64,000 bases of DNA from DATJHM01 sp035493895 (GCA_035493895.1 DATJHM010000147.1:1-64000); one strand, 5' to 3'; shown: positions 51,963-60,065, counted from the first letter of the stretch. Numbers and translations: made by a program. The notes: generated by a model not told the origin, from the sequence alone.

Positions 51963-52718
51963 ATGATTGATACATTTATGGCGTTATGGAACCGTGGCTC
52001 TCGTCATAGAGGGATCAAGGTGTTTTTTACGTTTTCTCTGGTTTGTATAAGTCTCTCTCTGTTCCTCGTGACTGTTATTATTCCAGGTTGGATCTTGTTT
52101 ACGCAGAATGATAGCAGCATGATGACTACCAATGCCAGTAACGAATTGCTGGCAGCGGCACCGAGTACCGATGAAAGCAGTACGCCTCTGGTGCCGCAAA
52201 CTCCCCTCGCGGTCAGTGCGACCAGTACGCCAGACGTGCTTTGTGTCGCACCCTCTCCCACGCCTGTCGCCTCCTCGCATAATGTCCGCGCCAGCAGATC
52301 CGCGCGAGGGGGAAGCCAGGCTCTGCCCGCCGTTCCCACTGCTGCTGTTACGACGGATGAAAACTCCCATCCGAAAGTGTTTGTTGAGCCTCATATCGTC
52401 TACTCAGGCCAACCACGTGGTGCAATATCTCATCTTCAATCCTCGATTATTGAAGCGAGCACACCAACCGCGACAGCCACCAGCACTGTAGCGGTCTCAT
52501 CCGCAAAATCCGCCTTCCCCAACAAACAAGCCGCCCCCTCACCATCGGCAAGCATACCAGGTGGCGCTCATGCCCATGCCCTGTTCGTCCCCATGCAAGA
52601 TGACGCAACGCAGGCGAGCAAAACGAGCCTCACCTCCGTCGCAAATTCATCGCCGATCCGCATCGCCCACCAATCCATACAAACTGCCATAAACGCATGC
52701 GTGCCCGGAGCCCAATAA
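51963..52718 (+). CDS. Single-pass, Ser/Thr/Pro/Ala-rich hypothetical protein
   Basis: 251 residues. A membrane helix near the N-terminus (VFFTFSLVCISLSLFLVTVIIPGWILF, about 20-46) is followed by 200 residues of low-complexity Ser/Thr/Ala/Pro sequence without a fold that I can recognise. It resembles a membrane-anchored surface stalk. Base use becomes progressively C-rich towards the end, merging into the repeat-rich intergenic zone. The stop at 52716-52718 may therefore be a degraded end. Confidence 0.5.
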   Translation: MIDTFMALWNRGSRHRGIKVFFTFSLVCISLSLFLVTVIIPGWILFTQNDSSMMTTNASNELLAAAPSTDESSTPLVPQTPLAVSATSTPDVLCVAPSPTPVASSHNVRASRSARGGSQALPAVPTAAVTTDENSHPKVFVEPHIVYSGQPRGAISHLQSSIIEASTPTATATSTVAVSSAKSAFPNKQAAPSPSASIPGGAHAHALFVPMQDDATQASKTSLTSVANSSPIRIAHQSIQTAINACVPGAQ

Positions 52719-52731
52719 ACCCCCGGCACGC

Positions 52732-52800
52732 GCCCCCCCACCGGCCATCGCGCCCATCCGCAGAGGTAGGGATTTCGCTTGATGCCAATCCGCGTTCTCC
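52732..52800 (+). repeat. GTAG-hairpin repeat (family B)
   Basis: CCCCCCCACCGGCC (52733-52746), then GTAG at 52766-52769, stem GGATT/AATCC with a TTTGATG-type loop (TCGCTTGATGCC between arms). Start of a C-rich 496-bp gap upstream of the D5-like gene. Confidence 0.65.
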
Positions 52801-52963
52801 CACCTACCCCATAACAACACCGATTCCCCCCAAAAAAATAAAATACAAAACAAATCTCCCATTACCCCTTCAGAAACTTCACCACCTGCCGAATACTTTA
52901 ACTAAGGAACAGAAATGCTCCCATGCAGATCTCATCACATCCATCTTGCCACTATCGCGATGA

Positions 52964-53033
52964 TGTAGCCCTGAGATCCCCATCATCTCCACATGTGTGT
53001 AGGAGATGTAGCCTTTTAAAAAAATTCTTGTAG
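52964..53033 (+). repeat. TGTAG iteron cluster upstream of the D5-like gene
   Basis: TGTAG occurs at 52964, 52998, 53007 and 53029; the middle two are 9 bp apart within TGTGTAGGAGATGTAG. CATCTCC/GGAGATG forms a hairpin (52984-52990, 53002-53008), and a run of seven A follows at about 53018. The same 16-mer, with one change, recurs at 54633 after the gene. Confidence 0.6.
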
Positions 53034-53095
53034 CGCGTATCCCATGTTGGAAGGACATTCCACCTATCCGTTGTCACGACATCGATTCCGCTCGA

Positions 53096-53145
53096 AGGAC
53101 ATAACAGGTAGGGGCTGCGGTTTATCCCTGCCCTGTGGCGGTACC
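53096..53145 (+). repeat. GTAG-hairpin repeat (family B), degenerate
   Basis: AACAGGTAGGGG with GTAG at 53108, then CTGCGGTTTATCCCTGCC; the loop sequence TTTAT is kept but the stem is imperfect. Confidence 0.55.
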
Positions 53146-53214
53146 GATCTCGTTCGCGTAACGTACAACCATTTTTTCGTTTTTCATTTTTTACCACCCG
53201 AAAGGACAACTACC

Positions 53215-54639
53215 ATGATCGATCTTTTGAACAACCAGTCTGACTCTAACGAGCAGCCCTCTGCTCCCAACAACCGTCGTCCCTTGTACCTCACCCACCA
53301 TCTTACCGATCTCGGCAACGCCCGCCACTTCATCGCCCAGTTCGGCACACAGGTCCGCTACGTCCCTTCCCAGGGCTGGCTCATCTTCGACGGCACCCGC
53401 TGGCATCTCGACGACTCCGAGCAGATCCTCGCCCTCGCTTACACCTCCATTCAATCCTACTACGAAGAGGCCGAGCATCTCACCAACGATGACGATCTCC
53501 GCAAACGTCTCCTCACACACGCCGAGCGTTGCGAATCCCTTCCTCGTCTCTCTGCCCTCCTCCAACTCGCGCGCACCCTCCCCGGCATCACTGTCCCGCA
53601 TACACGCTTTGATGCCGATCCCGGGCTGCTCACGGTCCTCAACGGCACCCTGGACCTGCGTACCCTGACGCTTCATCCCCACACTCCTGAGGACTACATC
53701 ACCCGTCTCATCCCGATCGCCTACGATCCCCAGGCCCGTTCTCCCCTCTGGGATGCCTTCCTCGCTCGCTTCACCGATCACCATCTCCCCTTTCAGCGGT
53801 TCTTACAGCGTGCCGTTGGCTACTCGCTCTCCGGTCATACCGGCGAAGGCACCTGTTTCCTCTTCACCGGCTCCGGTCAGGAAGCCCATCAACTCTTCCT
53901 TTCCATCCTGCACACTCTCTCCGGCGATTATTCTTCCTACCTGCCTGCCTTGCGCCCGAAATACCTCACGCCCGCTCTCTCTGCGGCCCGTATCGCCACG
54001 ATCCCGCCGCATGCCTTCCTCTCCTCCTACGATCCTGCCACGCTCGCCACGCTCATTGATGCCGAGCCTCTCCCCATCCCTTCGTCGTCCTCTGTTGTGA
54101 CCTACCAATCCCAGGCCAAACTCTGGTTCTCTGCCCCGGACCTGCCTCTACTCCCGCCTGCTCTCTCTTACCTTCGTGCTCGCTTCACGCTCCTTCCCAT
54201 CTCGCTCTCTCTGACCAGGCGCGAGGCCTCTCAACTTGCGCAACAATTGCGCGATATCCTCCCGGCCATTCTCGCCTGGGCGGTGCTGGGCTACCGGCTC
54301 TGGTCCGTTGAGGGCTTCCAGACGCCCGAAGCCGTCACGACTGCCAGTTCCTTCTACCAGGATGAGCAGGACGGCCTCTCTTCCTTCTTCGAACACTGCT
54401 GTACGACCGGCGACGATTCGCTCACGATCCGCGCCCACGAACTCTATCAAACCTACTGTCTCTGGTCCCGTACTCGCAGCCTGCCTTGCCTCTCCGAGTA
54501 TGCCTTTGGCCGCCTCGTTCTCCTGCGCGGATTCCGTCGTTCGCGCCAGGCGTCCGGTCGTCTCTATCACGGCCTCGCCCTCACCGCCACGCTCTCCCAA
54601 CTCCTGAATCCTCTGGAGCACCCACGATCATCTGTGTAG
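53215..54639 (+). CDS. D5/P4-type phage-plasmid primase-helicase relative with lost Walker A
   Basis: 474 residues from the ATG at 53215 (AAAGGA upstream). The N-terminal half matches D5_N: LGNARHFIAQFGTQVRYVPSQGWLIFDGTRWHLDD, LLTVLNGTLDLRTLTLHPHTPEDYITRLIPIAYDP, RFLQRAVGYSLSGHTGEGTCFLFTGSG. The next residues should be NGKST; here they are QEAHQLF, so the ATPase P-loop is gone. Later ATPase motifs are also blurred. The C-terminal winged-helix part is well kept (FFEHCCTTGDDSLTIRAHELYQTYCLWS ... LSEYAFGRLVLLRGFRRSRQASGRLYHGLAL). Codon use is far more C-ending than in neighbours. TGTAG iterons flank both ends. Probably a DNA-binding derivative of a mobile-element helicase. Confidence 0.75.
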   Translation: MIDLLNNQSDSNEQPSAPNNRRPLYLTHHLTDLGNARHFIAQFGTQVRYVPSQGWLIFDGTRWHLDDSEQILALAYTSIQSYYEEAEHLTNDDDLRKRLLTHAERCESLPRLSALLQLARTLPGITVPHTRFDADPGLLTVLNGTLDLRTLTLHPHTPEDYITRLIPIAYDPQARSPLWDAFLARFTDHHLPFQRFLQRAVGYSLSGHTGEGTCFLFTGSGQEAHQLFLSILHTLSGDYSSYLPALRPKYLTPALSAARIATIPPHAFLSSYDPATLATLIDAEPLPIPSSSSVVTYQSQAKLWFSAPDLPLLPPALSYLRARFTLLPISLSLTRREASQLAQQLRDILPAILAWAVLGYRLWSVEGFQTPEAVTTASSFYQDEQDGLSSFFEHCCTTGDDSLTIRAHELYQTYCLWSRTRSLPCLSEYAFGRLVLLRGFRRSRQASGRLYHGLALTATLSQLLNPLEHPRSSV

Positions 54640-54710
54640 GAGGTGTAGCAGGTGTAGGGCATTATCGCACTATCATTGGTGCCCTTCGTGTCGCTGTGTA
54701 GGGTGTGTAG
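54633..54710 (+). repeat. TGTAG iteron cluster at the end of the D5-like gene
   Basis: TGTAG at 54635, 54644, 54653, 54697 and 54706, with 9-bp steps inside each group (units like TGTAGGAGG). The first overlaps the stop codon region. The 16-mer at 54633-54648 matches 52996-53011 at 15 of 16 positions. Confidence 0.65.
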
Positions 54711-54810
54711 GGGTAATTCAAAAAAATACGGATTAGCGTCAAGTGAAGACATATTGTCGTGGAAAGCGAGATGGTCGATGGGGAACACAGACAGGCATTC
54801 ACCCTCTCGA

Positions 54811-54895
54811 AGAAACAGAACAGGTAGGGGCAGGGCTTTATGCCTGCCTGGTGGCCGTGGCTGCGAAAATGCTCCCCTCCCGGCCATCTCGCTCT
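54811..54895 (+). repeat. GTAG-hairpin repeat (family B)
   Basis: AACAGGTAG with GTAG at 54824-54827, stem GGCAGG (54829-54834), loop GCTTTATG, CCTGCC (54843-54848). The tail contains CCCGGCCATCTCGC. It fills the space between the iterons and gvpO; no gene is seen in 54640-55036. Confidence 0.75.
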
Positions 54896-55036
54896 GACGC
54901 AAAACATGCTCATCGCGTTTTGCCTGGACCCGGATGCTCATTTTAATAACTGGTTATACTAGCAAAAGAAGTTCAATCTAGTGTGGAGATTACTATGAGG
55001 TTTTTCCTGGACATTATCGAAAGGAGATGAGGTGTA

Positions 55037-55294
55037 ATGATCGATGCCGTCAGAGAGAAAGTGAAGAGTTTTCTGAAAGAAGCTCTCGGCAGTGATGAAG
55101 TTGCGGACGCTATAAAAATCATTGAGATCGATCATCTCAATGGGAACTGGGTGACTATCGTCGAAGTGGCTGGCAGAGATCTGAACCTGCCAGAATATCG
55201 CGTCTTCCAAAAAGAACGTTATGTTGTCAAGTTGACCAGTGATCTTGATGTGACTTCCTATAAACGCCTGGAAGAAGGTGAGATGGAAGAATAG
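55037..55294 (+). CDS. gvpO: Gas vesicle protein GvpO
   Basis: 85 residues. The segment NGNWVTIVEVAGRDLNLPEYRVFQKERYVVKLTSDLDVTSYKRLEEGE matches the conserved C-terminal core of GvpO (W-x-V-x-VEV ... Y-x-V-x-LD ... Y-x-R). GvpO is a minor or regulatory gas vesicle protein, required in haloarchaea and present in actinobacterial clusters. The protein here is short because the variable N-terminal region is missing. GGAG at 55021 sits upstream of the ATG. First gene of the cluster; 180 bp with no convincing gene separates it from gvpF/L. Confidence 0.85.
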   Translation: MIDAVREKVKSFLKEALGSDEVADAIKIIEIDHLNGNWVTIVEVAGRDLNLPEYRVFQKERYVVKLTSDLDVTSYKRLEEGEMEE

Positions 55295-55474
55295 AAGAAG
55301 CAAAAAAGTGTTTGCTTGTGCGCATCTATCGCCCTGATGCTTGTGAAAGATGGCAAGGTGCTACTAATCCTGCCATGGAGGTGCTGGATGAGATGACAGA
55401 TCTCACGCACGCTGTGGAAGCTGAGCGGCAGATGTGCTCTCGTCGCTCAGGCATCCGCATAGAAAGGTTCAACC

Positions 55475-56284
55475 ATGATGTCTCAATATGGACTCTATGC
55501 CTATGGGCTGGCAGGCAAAAGTCCTCAATCCCTGGATATTCTGGGTATTGATAAGCAAAATAAGGTCTTCTCTGTGGCGGGAAGTGAAATATCTGTGCTA
55601 GTGAGTCTGATCGATATTGATCAATTTCAGCTTCAGGTGAAGAGTCTGCTTTCCGCATTCACGAGCAGTATGGAGACTCTTCAACAGGGAACCGGCGCAA
55701 TATTGCAGGCCCATGAGGATGTGATTGATGCCCTGATGCAGGATACCACCGTTGTTCCCTTGAAATTTGGTACGATCTTAAAAGATGAACATGCTGCATT
55801 AACGATGTTACAGGATGAGGAAGAAAAGTTTAAAAGCCTCCTTGCTAAATTTACTGGCAGAGTGGAATTGGGACTGAAGTTATATGCCGATAAACAAACA
55901 TTGCTGAAACATGTTACTGACGTTGGACCTCAATTCAAAAATCTGGCAGAGAAACGCGAAAAATTATCCAGAGGAACTGCCTATCTGTTGGGAAGGAAAA
56001 TTGAGGAGGAAGCAAAAGACCATGCCGCGGTCCAACTCGCTGAAGTCACGGAAGCGATTTTTCAGGCATTAGGAAAAGAGGCGTATGAGGCGAAAATGAC
56101 TACGACGTTGCCGCAAAAAATGACGCAAAAAAATAAAGAGATGATACTCAATGCCGCTTTTTTAGTTGAAAAGGAAAATGTAGCGCATTTTTGTCACTAT
56201 GGGCAAACGTTCATGGCTCAATATACATTCATGGGCTTAGACCATGAAGTATCTGGCCCGTGGCCTCCATACAACTTTACTTAA
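55475..56284 (+). CDS. gvpF: GvpF/GvpL-family gas vesicle protein 1
   Basis: 269 residues. It opens YGLYAYGLAGKS. The core VLQAHEDVIDALMQDTTVVPLKFGTILKDEHAAL is the usual GvpF/L hinge, followed by the EEKFKSLLAKFTGRVELGLKLYADK strand, a helical middle and a second ferredoxin-like half (NAAFLVEKENVAHFCHYGQTF...). GvpF binds GvpA and is thought to prevent its aggregation and nucleate shells. Start ATG 55475 or 55478. It ends 10 bp before the next gene's ATG. A second paralogue lies at 63505. Confidence 0.92.
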   Translation: MMSQYGLYAYGLAGKSPQSLDILGIDKQNKVFSVAGSEISVLVSLIDIDQFQLQVKSLLSAFTSSMETLQQGTGAILQAHEDVIDALMQDTTVVPLKFGTILKDEHAALTMLQDEEEKFKSLLAKFTGRVELGLKLYADKQTLLKHVTDVGPQFKNLAEKREKLSRGTAYLLGRKIEEEAKDHAAVQLAEVTEAIFQALGKEAYEAKMTTTLPQKMTQKNKEMILNAAFLVEKENVAHFCHYGQTFMAQYTFMGLDHEVSGPWPPYNFT

Positions 56285-56294
56285 AGGACTGCAT

Positions 56295-56954
56295 ATGAAA
56301 AGTTTAGAGAGCGAAACCAGAGATCAGATCGTCCAGAAGCAACGTATTACGCTTCTTGAGCTTTTAGACAGGCTTTTAGATAAAGGGGTCATGGTGAAAG
56401 GTGAGATTCTGCTATCGGTAGCAGAGATCGATCTTGTCTATCTGAATGTAGGGCTGTTACTTTCCTCTGTGAAAACTGTCGAGAATGCCGCAAAAAGTAA
56501 TCGGGGAACCGCAACGTCAATTTCTCGGCAGGCACTTTCTCAATGGGAGGAACTCTCTCTGGAAGATGAAAGAGGCGATGTCGTGTCTCCCCTCGCTTCC
56601 AAAGAAACGAGCCCCGAGGGAAGCAGCTCTGGCGAAACGATCGCCAGAACACTACCGTCCGCTATTGATCATGGGATCAAACAATGCTTTGAGCCCAGGG
56701 CTGATATTGATCCTAAAAATGTCGAAAGGGGCTTGGCAAAGCTCGTTTTAACGCTGGTTGATCTGATACGCAAGCTTATGGAGAAACAGGCTATTCGCCG
56801 CATAGAGAATGAACAGCTCGATGCGAGAGAAGCCGAAAATGTAGGTACTGCCTTTTTACTGCTCGATGAGAAGATGGAACAACTCAAAAAAGTGTTTGAT
56901 TTAACAGATGAGGACTTGAATTTAGATTTAGGCCCGTTGGGTGACCTTTTATAA
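56295..56954 (+). CDS. GvpS-GvpK fusion protein
   Basis: 219 residues. Residues 15-65 are a GvpA-superfamily domain of the GvpS kind (LLELLDRLLDKGVMVKGEILLSVAEIDLVYLNVGLLLSSVKTV). A variable Ser/Glu-rich linker of about 65 residues follows. Residues 130-219 are a complete GvpK (DIDPKNVERGLAKLVLTLVDLIRKLMEKQAIRRIENEQL ... VGTAFLLLDEKMEQLKKVFDLTDEDLNLDLGPLG). AAAGGA precedes the ATG at 56295. In Bacillus megaterium the order is gvpS-gvpK-gvpJ; here S and K are one frame and J follows, so gene fusion is the simplest explanation. It should couple a minor shell protein to the K factor. Confidence 0.88.
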   Translation: MKSLESETRDQIVQKQRITLLELLDRLLDKGVMVKGEILLSVAEIDLVYLNVGLLLSSVKTVENAAKSNRGTATSISRQALSQWEELSLEDERGDVVSPLASKETSPEGSSSGETIARTLPSAIDHGIKQCFEPRADIDPKNVERGLAKLVLTLVDLIRKLMEKQAIRRIENEQLDAREAENVGTAFLLLDEKMEQLKKVFDLTDEDLNLDLGPLGDLL

Positions 56955-57071
56955 GCAACTTTACCAGGCTTCGAGCACGTTGCTACCACCGTTCCAGCAC
57001 AAACTCACAGGCGATTATTCCTTTTCTGAGGCCTGGAAAGCTACAGAGTATGAGAGAGAGGAAAGATTGTT

Positions 57072-57332
57072 ATGCCAGAACAAATTACGAGCCTACAAGC
57101 TACCAACATTGCCGATCTCTTAGATCGAGTTCTCGACAAGGGCGTGGTCATAGTCGGCGATATTAAGATTAATCTGGTCGATATTGAACTTCTGACGATT
57201 AAAATAAGATTACTGGTCGCTTCGGTAGATAAAGCACGCTCTATTGGGATTAACTGGTGGGAGGAAGATCCATTTTTAAAAGCTATCGAACACAAAAAAA
57301 GTAGTACGCTCTCAGATGCTCAACGCGAGTGA
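57072..57332 (+). CDS. gvpJ: GvpJ-type minor gas vesicle protein
   Basis: 86 residues of the GvpA superfamily: IADLLDRVLDKGVVIVGDIKINLVDIELLTIKIRLLVASVDKARSIGINWWEEDPFL. The GDI in place of GvpA's DAW, and the INWWEEDPFL end, are typical of GvpJ, a minor shell or tip protein. It follows the S-K fusion as gvpJ follows gvpK in Bacillus. ATG 57072 is 117 bp after the previous stop. A 632-bp non-coding region follows. Confidence 0.85.
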   Translation: MPEQITSLQATNIADLLDRVLDKGVVIVGDIKINLVDIELLTIKIRLLVASVDKARSIGINWWEEDPFLKAIEHKKSSTLSDAQRE

Positions 57333-57964
57333 GCAAGACCATGCTCCCAGCAGAGATGATGGCTGATTACACTGTCAATAACACTTTAAATAGAGAGAAA
57401 CTCTTCTTTATATCTATCATTTGCGAATTTGAAATATCAATATTACGAATATAATCGATAAAATAACCCTTAGCCCATCTTTTCCTTGTAACGTTTGCTG
57501 GATAATCGACGTTTCTCTTTGAGACAAGCAACAATACAGGTGAGCACTTGCCATCTACCGTTCGTTAGCACGACAGGTGGATAGGTTGGCAGTATGACCG
57601 TACTCTCGGAGATGACGTTTTTCTCTTGAGAGAAGGGCTAGCTGTTCATCTGGAAACACGCTGGTAGAGCGAACGGAGACACCCGGTTATATGGCAAGTC
57701 GGTCTCCTACACTTGCTTGGGACACTTCAAATGGAACTTTAGTAGTTGGTGAAAAGGCTATACTCGAACTAGTGAAGCTTGGGTAAAAGGGTAATGTAGG
57801 TAGAGGAAAGGTGCTATCTGCCAGCTTTCTTCCGACCTCCGTACAAACTTCACTTCCCGGAGATTGTGCCGATTACTCTAATTGTCAAGCTTTCACATCA
57901 GGTTGCATAACCTGTCTACGTGATGAGAAGTCGTTTTGCTTAAAACAAGAGGAGGAACACAATT
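57333..57964 (+). promoter_or_regulatory. 632-bp non-coding leader/promoter region of gvpA
   Basis: No convincing gene. Two similar segments, GACGTTTCTCTTTGAGACAAG near 57509 and GACGTTTTTCTCTTGAGAGAAG near 57613, are about 104 bp apart; the second contains TTCTCT-TG-AGAGAA. The first 150 bp are AT-rich. The DNA just before gvpA ends in AGAGGAGGAACACAATT, a strong ribosome site. Size and repeats suggest regulated transcription and possibly a long leader. Confidence 0.45.
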
Positions 57965-58177
57965 ATGGCCGTAGAAAAATCTATGGCGTCTTCAAGCCTT
58001 GTTGAGGTCATTGATCGCATCCTTGACAAAGGTATCGTAGTAGACGCCTGGGTGAGAATCTCTCTGGTAGGCATCGAGTTATTGTCAATTGAAGTCAGAG
58101 CGGTAGTCGCTTCCGTGGAAACCTACCTGAAGTATGCTGAGGCCATCGGCCTTACTGCTTCTGCTGCCGCTGCCTAA
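57965..58177 (+). CDS. gvpA: Major gas vesicle shell protein GvpA
   Basis: 70 residues, the canonical GvpA: SLVEVIDRILDKGIVVDAWVRISLVGIELLSIEVRAVVASVETYLKYAEAIGLT. It assembles into the ribbed protein shell whose hydrophobic lumen excludes water and gives buoyancy. The Lys-Gly-hinged helix-beta-beta-helix core is complete; the tail is a short Ala run. AGGAGGA sits 9 nt upstream of the ATG. Several hairpins follow (58200-58350), consistent with a separately abundant mRNA. Confidence 0.98.
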   Translation: MAVEKSMASSSLVEVIDRILDKGIVVDAWVRISLVGIELLSIEVRAVVASVETYLKYAEAIGLTASAAAA

Positions 58178-58197
58178 CCGGTAAGATAATCTCCTTT

Positions 58198-58350
58198 CGG
58201 CATCTTTTCCAGCAGCCAGGTGGCTTCTCACCATCACATCTGGTGGGAAAGAAGCATTTGGGGAGGTCTCACTCCCTGGTGAAGGGCTTAACTATCCTCT
58301 TCTACCAGGGGAGATCTCACCCCCTGGCAGGGCTACGCTACTTTTTGTTC
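58198..58350 (+). other. Hairpin cluster after gvpA
   Basis: Imperfect GCTTCTCACCA...TGGTGGGAAAGAAGC (58224-58256) is followed by CTCCCTGGTGAAG ... CTTCTACCAGGGGAG (about 58269-58314) and CACCCCCTGG. No T-run, so it probably acts as a processing or partial termination site that favours gvpA mRNA over the downstream genes. The remainder up to 58457 is featureless. Confidence 0.5.
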
Positions 58351-58457
58351 TCTTGCTCTGATGGTAGCTCGTCTCACGGTTCTTGTATGCAGCCTGTTCT
58401 CTTATCTAGGATAGATGCTCTGGGACCAATGTGAGCGTATCGAAAAGGGGTAAAAAC

Positions 58458-58913
58458 ATGGCCAGGCGTGATCAGATGAATACTTTGACTGAGGACATGA
58501 AAACTTCTCACGAGAAGCGCAAAGCAACTGTTGCCGACATCGCCAAAGATGCGCATGAAACTACTGAACGTTTCCATCAGGAACACCAGAAAAGAGCGAG
58601 TGACGTAAAGAATACTCTGGAAGCCGACAAGAAGGAACATGAACAGCGCACCCACGATCTGGAGGAAACTCTGGATACCTCCGAAAAGGAGCGCAAAGAG
58701 CAGTTCGCTGCTATGGAGGTGGAGATCAGGGAGAGCATTGGCTCCATCGGCCAGTATGTCCATAACTTGTTGTCCGGCTTTGCTGATGAGAATCAGCAAA
58801 CCAGCAACATCTGGCACGGCTATGTCAAATTGGCCACAAAAAAGCCAGAGCCGAGCAAAAAGGGCAAAAAAACTGACAAGCCGGAAGAGCAAGAGTCCAC
58901 ACACCACAAATGA
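58458..58913 (+). CDS. Coiled-coil protein of the gas vesicle cluster (GvpC-like candidate)
   Basis: 151 residues, highly charged. Residues 15-90 form a continuous helix with near-repeats of 18-24 residues: ATVADIAKDAHETTERFHQEHQKR, ASDVKNTLEADKKEHEQR, THDLEETLDTSEKERKEQF. Then VEIRESIGSIGQYVHNLLSGF and a Lys-rich tail. No Gvp family is recognised with confidence. Position directly after gvpA and helical repeats recall GvpC, which straps the shell from outside, but the sequence does not match cyanobacterial GvpC. ATG 58458 follows AAAGGGG. Confidence 0.7.
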   Translation: MARRDQMNTLTEDMKTSHEKRKATVADIAKDAHETTERFHQEHQKRASDVKNTLEADKKEHEQRTHDLEETLDTSEKERKEQFAAMEVEIRESIGSIGQYVHNLLSGFADENQQTSNIWHGYVKLATKKPEPSKKGKKTDKPEEQESTHHK

Positions 58914-59013
58914 TCTGTCAATGCTGGACGCGGCCTGACTGCTCACGGCGTGGGTTGCCAGACCGCGCTCTTGCTGTCAATCACGCTAGCTATTGTTTCA
59001 TAAGGGAGTCACT

Positions 59014-59913
59014 ATGCATAAAACCGAACAAGGCCTGTCTCTTAGTCCATCTGAAGGGTTCGTAGAGACACCTGCTATCCAGAAAATTGTCGATCGCTCT
59101 CTTCTCTACCTGCAAGCTGGTCTCCCCGTTCATCTGACTGGCCCTACCGGGACGGGTAAAAGTACTCTGGCTATGCATCTTGCCTCTATCCTCGATCGAC
59201 CCGTCATGCTGACGTTCGGCGATGAGGAGTTCGCTACTCCCGATCTGATTGGCGATCGCATTGGCTATCACAGACGCAAACTGATTGACAATTTCATTCA
59301 CTCCGTTTTGAAAACTGAAGAAGAGGTCTCAGAACGCTGGGTCGATAATCGCCTTACTACTGCCTGCCGCGAAGGCTTAACTTTCATTTACGACGAGTTT
59401 AATCGCTCAAGGCCGGAAGCTAATAATGCCCTTCTCTCTGTTCTCGAAGAGGGGGTTCTGACTTTGCCCACCTCTGAGGAGGAGGATGGCTATATTGAAG
59501 TTCATCCTAACTTCCGCGCCATTTTTACCTCCAATCCCGATGAATATGCCGGCGTTCACAAAACTCAGGATTCTCTCTTAGATCGGATGGTCACTATTCA
59601 TTTAGACTATTTCGATGAGGAGACTGAACGCGCAATTGTCGTTGCCAGAACTGGTATCGCTTATGAGGATGCTGTCAAGATTATCAAGCTGCTGCGCGAC
59701 TGCCGTAAGCTCCCTGAGTTCCATCATGTGTTAAGTATCCGTCCCGCAATTACTATTGGTAAGATACTCAATCAGGGCGATTTCCAACGCGATAAAGAAA
59801 ATCCTCTCCTTGTTGATGTCTGCCTTGATACTTTAGTCTCACCGCGACATGACGGTAACCATCAAGGAAAAATGAAAGAGTCTGTGATTGGTCTCATTCA
59901 AAAACACTTTTAA
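59014..59913 (+). CDS. gvpN: Gas vesicle AAA+ ATPase GvpN
   Basis: 299 residues, MoxR-type AAA+. Walker A is GPTGTGKST near residue 45, Walker B FIYDEFNRSRPEANNALLSVLEEG, sensor 1 FRAIFTSNPDEYAGVH, then LLDRMVTIHLDYFD. The opening FVETPAIQKIVDRSLLYLQAGLPVHLTGP is a GvpN hallmark. It promotes gas vesicle enlargement by ATP hydrolysis, probably remodelling GvpA supply or the growing shell. ATG 59014 has AAGGGAG upstream. Confidence 0.95.
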   Translation: MHKTEQGLSLSPSEGFVETPAIQKIVDRSLLYLQAGLPVHLTGPTGTGKSTLAMHLASILDRPVMLTFGDEEFATPDLIGDRIGYHRRKLIDNFIHSVLKTEEEVSERWVDNRLTTACREGLTFIYDEFNRSRPEANNALLSVLEEGVLTLPTSEEEDGYIEVHPNFRAIFTSNPDEYAGVHKTQDSLLDRMVTIHLDYFDEETERAIVVARTGIAYEDAVKIIKLLRDCRKLPEFHHVLSIRPAITIGKILNQGDFQRDKENPLLVDVCLDTLVSPRHDGNHQGKMKESVIGLIQKHF

Positions 59914-60065
59914 TCGCTTCGTCAAAGCTCACGCGAGTATCATCGGTGACAAAATACCGATCCTTTTTCGCTTCCGAGGTGCTCCGTCATCTCATCCTTT
60001 TTCTTTTTCCATGAACTTTGACGGACTACCAGGTGTTTCTACTACTTGCAGAAAGGGAACGATCT

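Noticed and set aside
52732..54895. Possible CRISPR array (short repeats around the D5-like gene)
   Set aside because: TGTAG units step by 9 bp without unique spacers, and the hairpin repeats are scattered; no cas genes.
55312..55551. 79-codon frame between gvpO and gvpF
   Set aside because: Overlaps the start of gvpF by 77 bp, no ribosome site and no similarity to any Gvp family.
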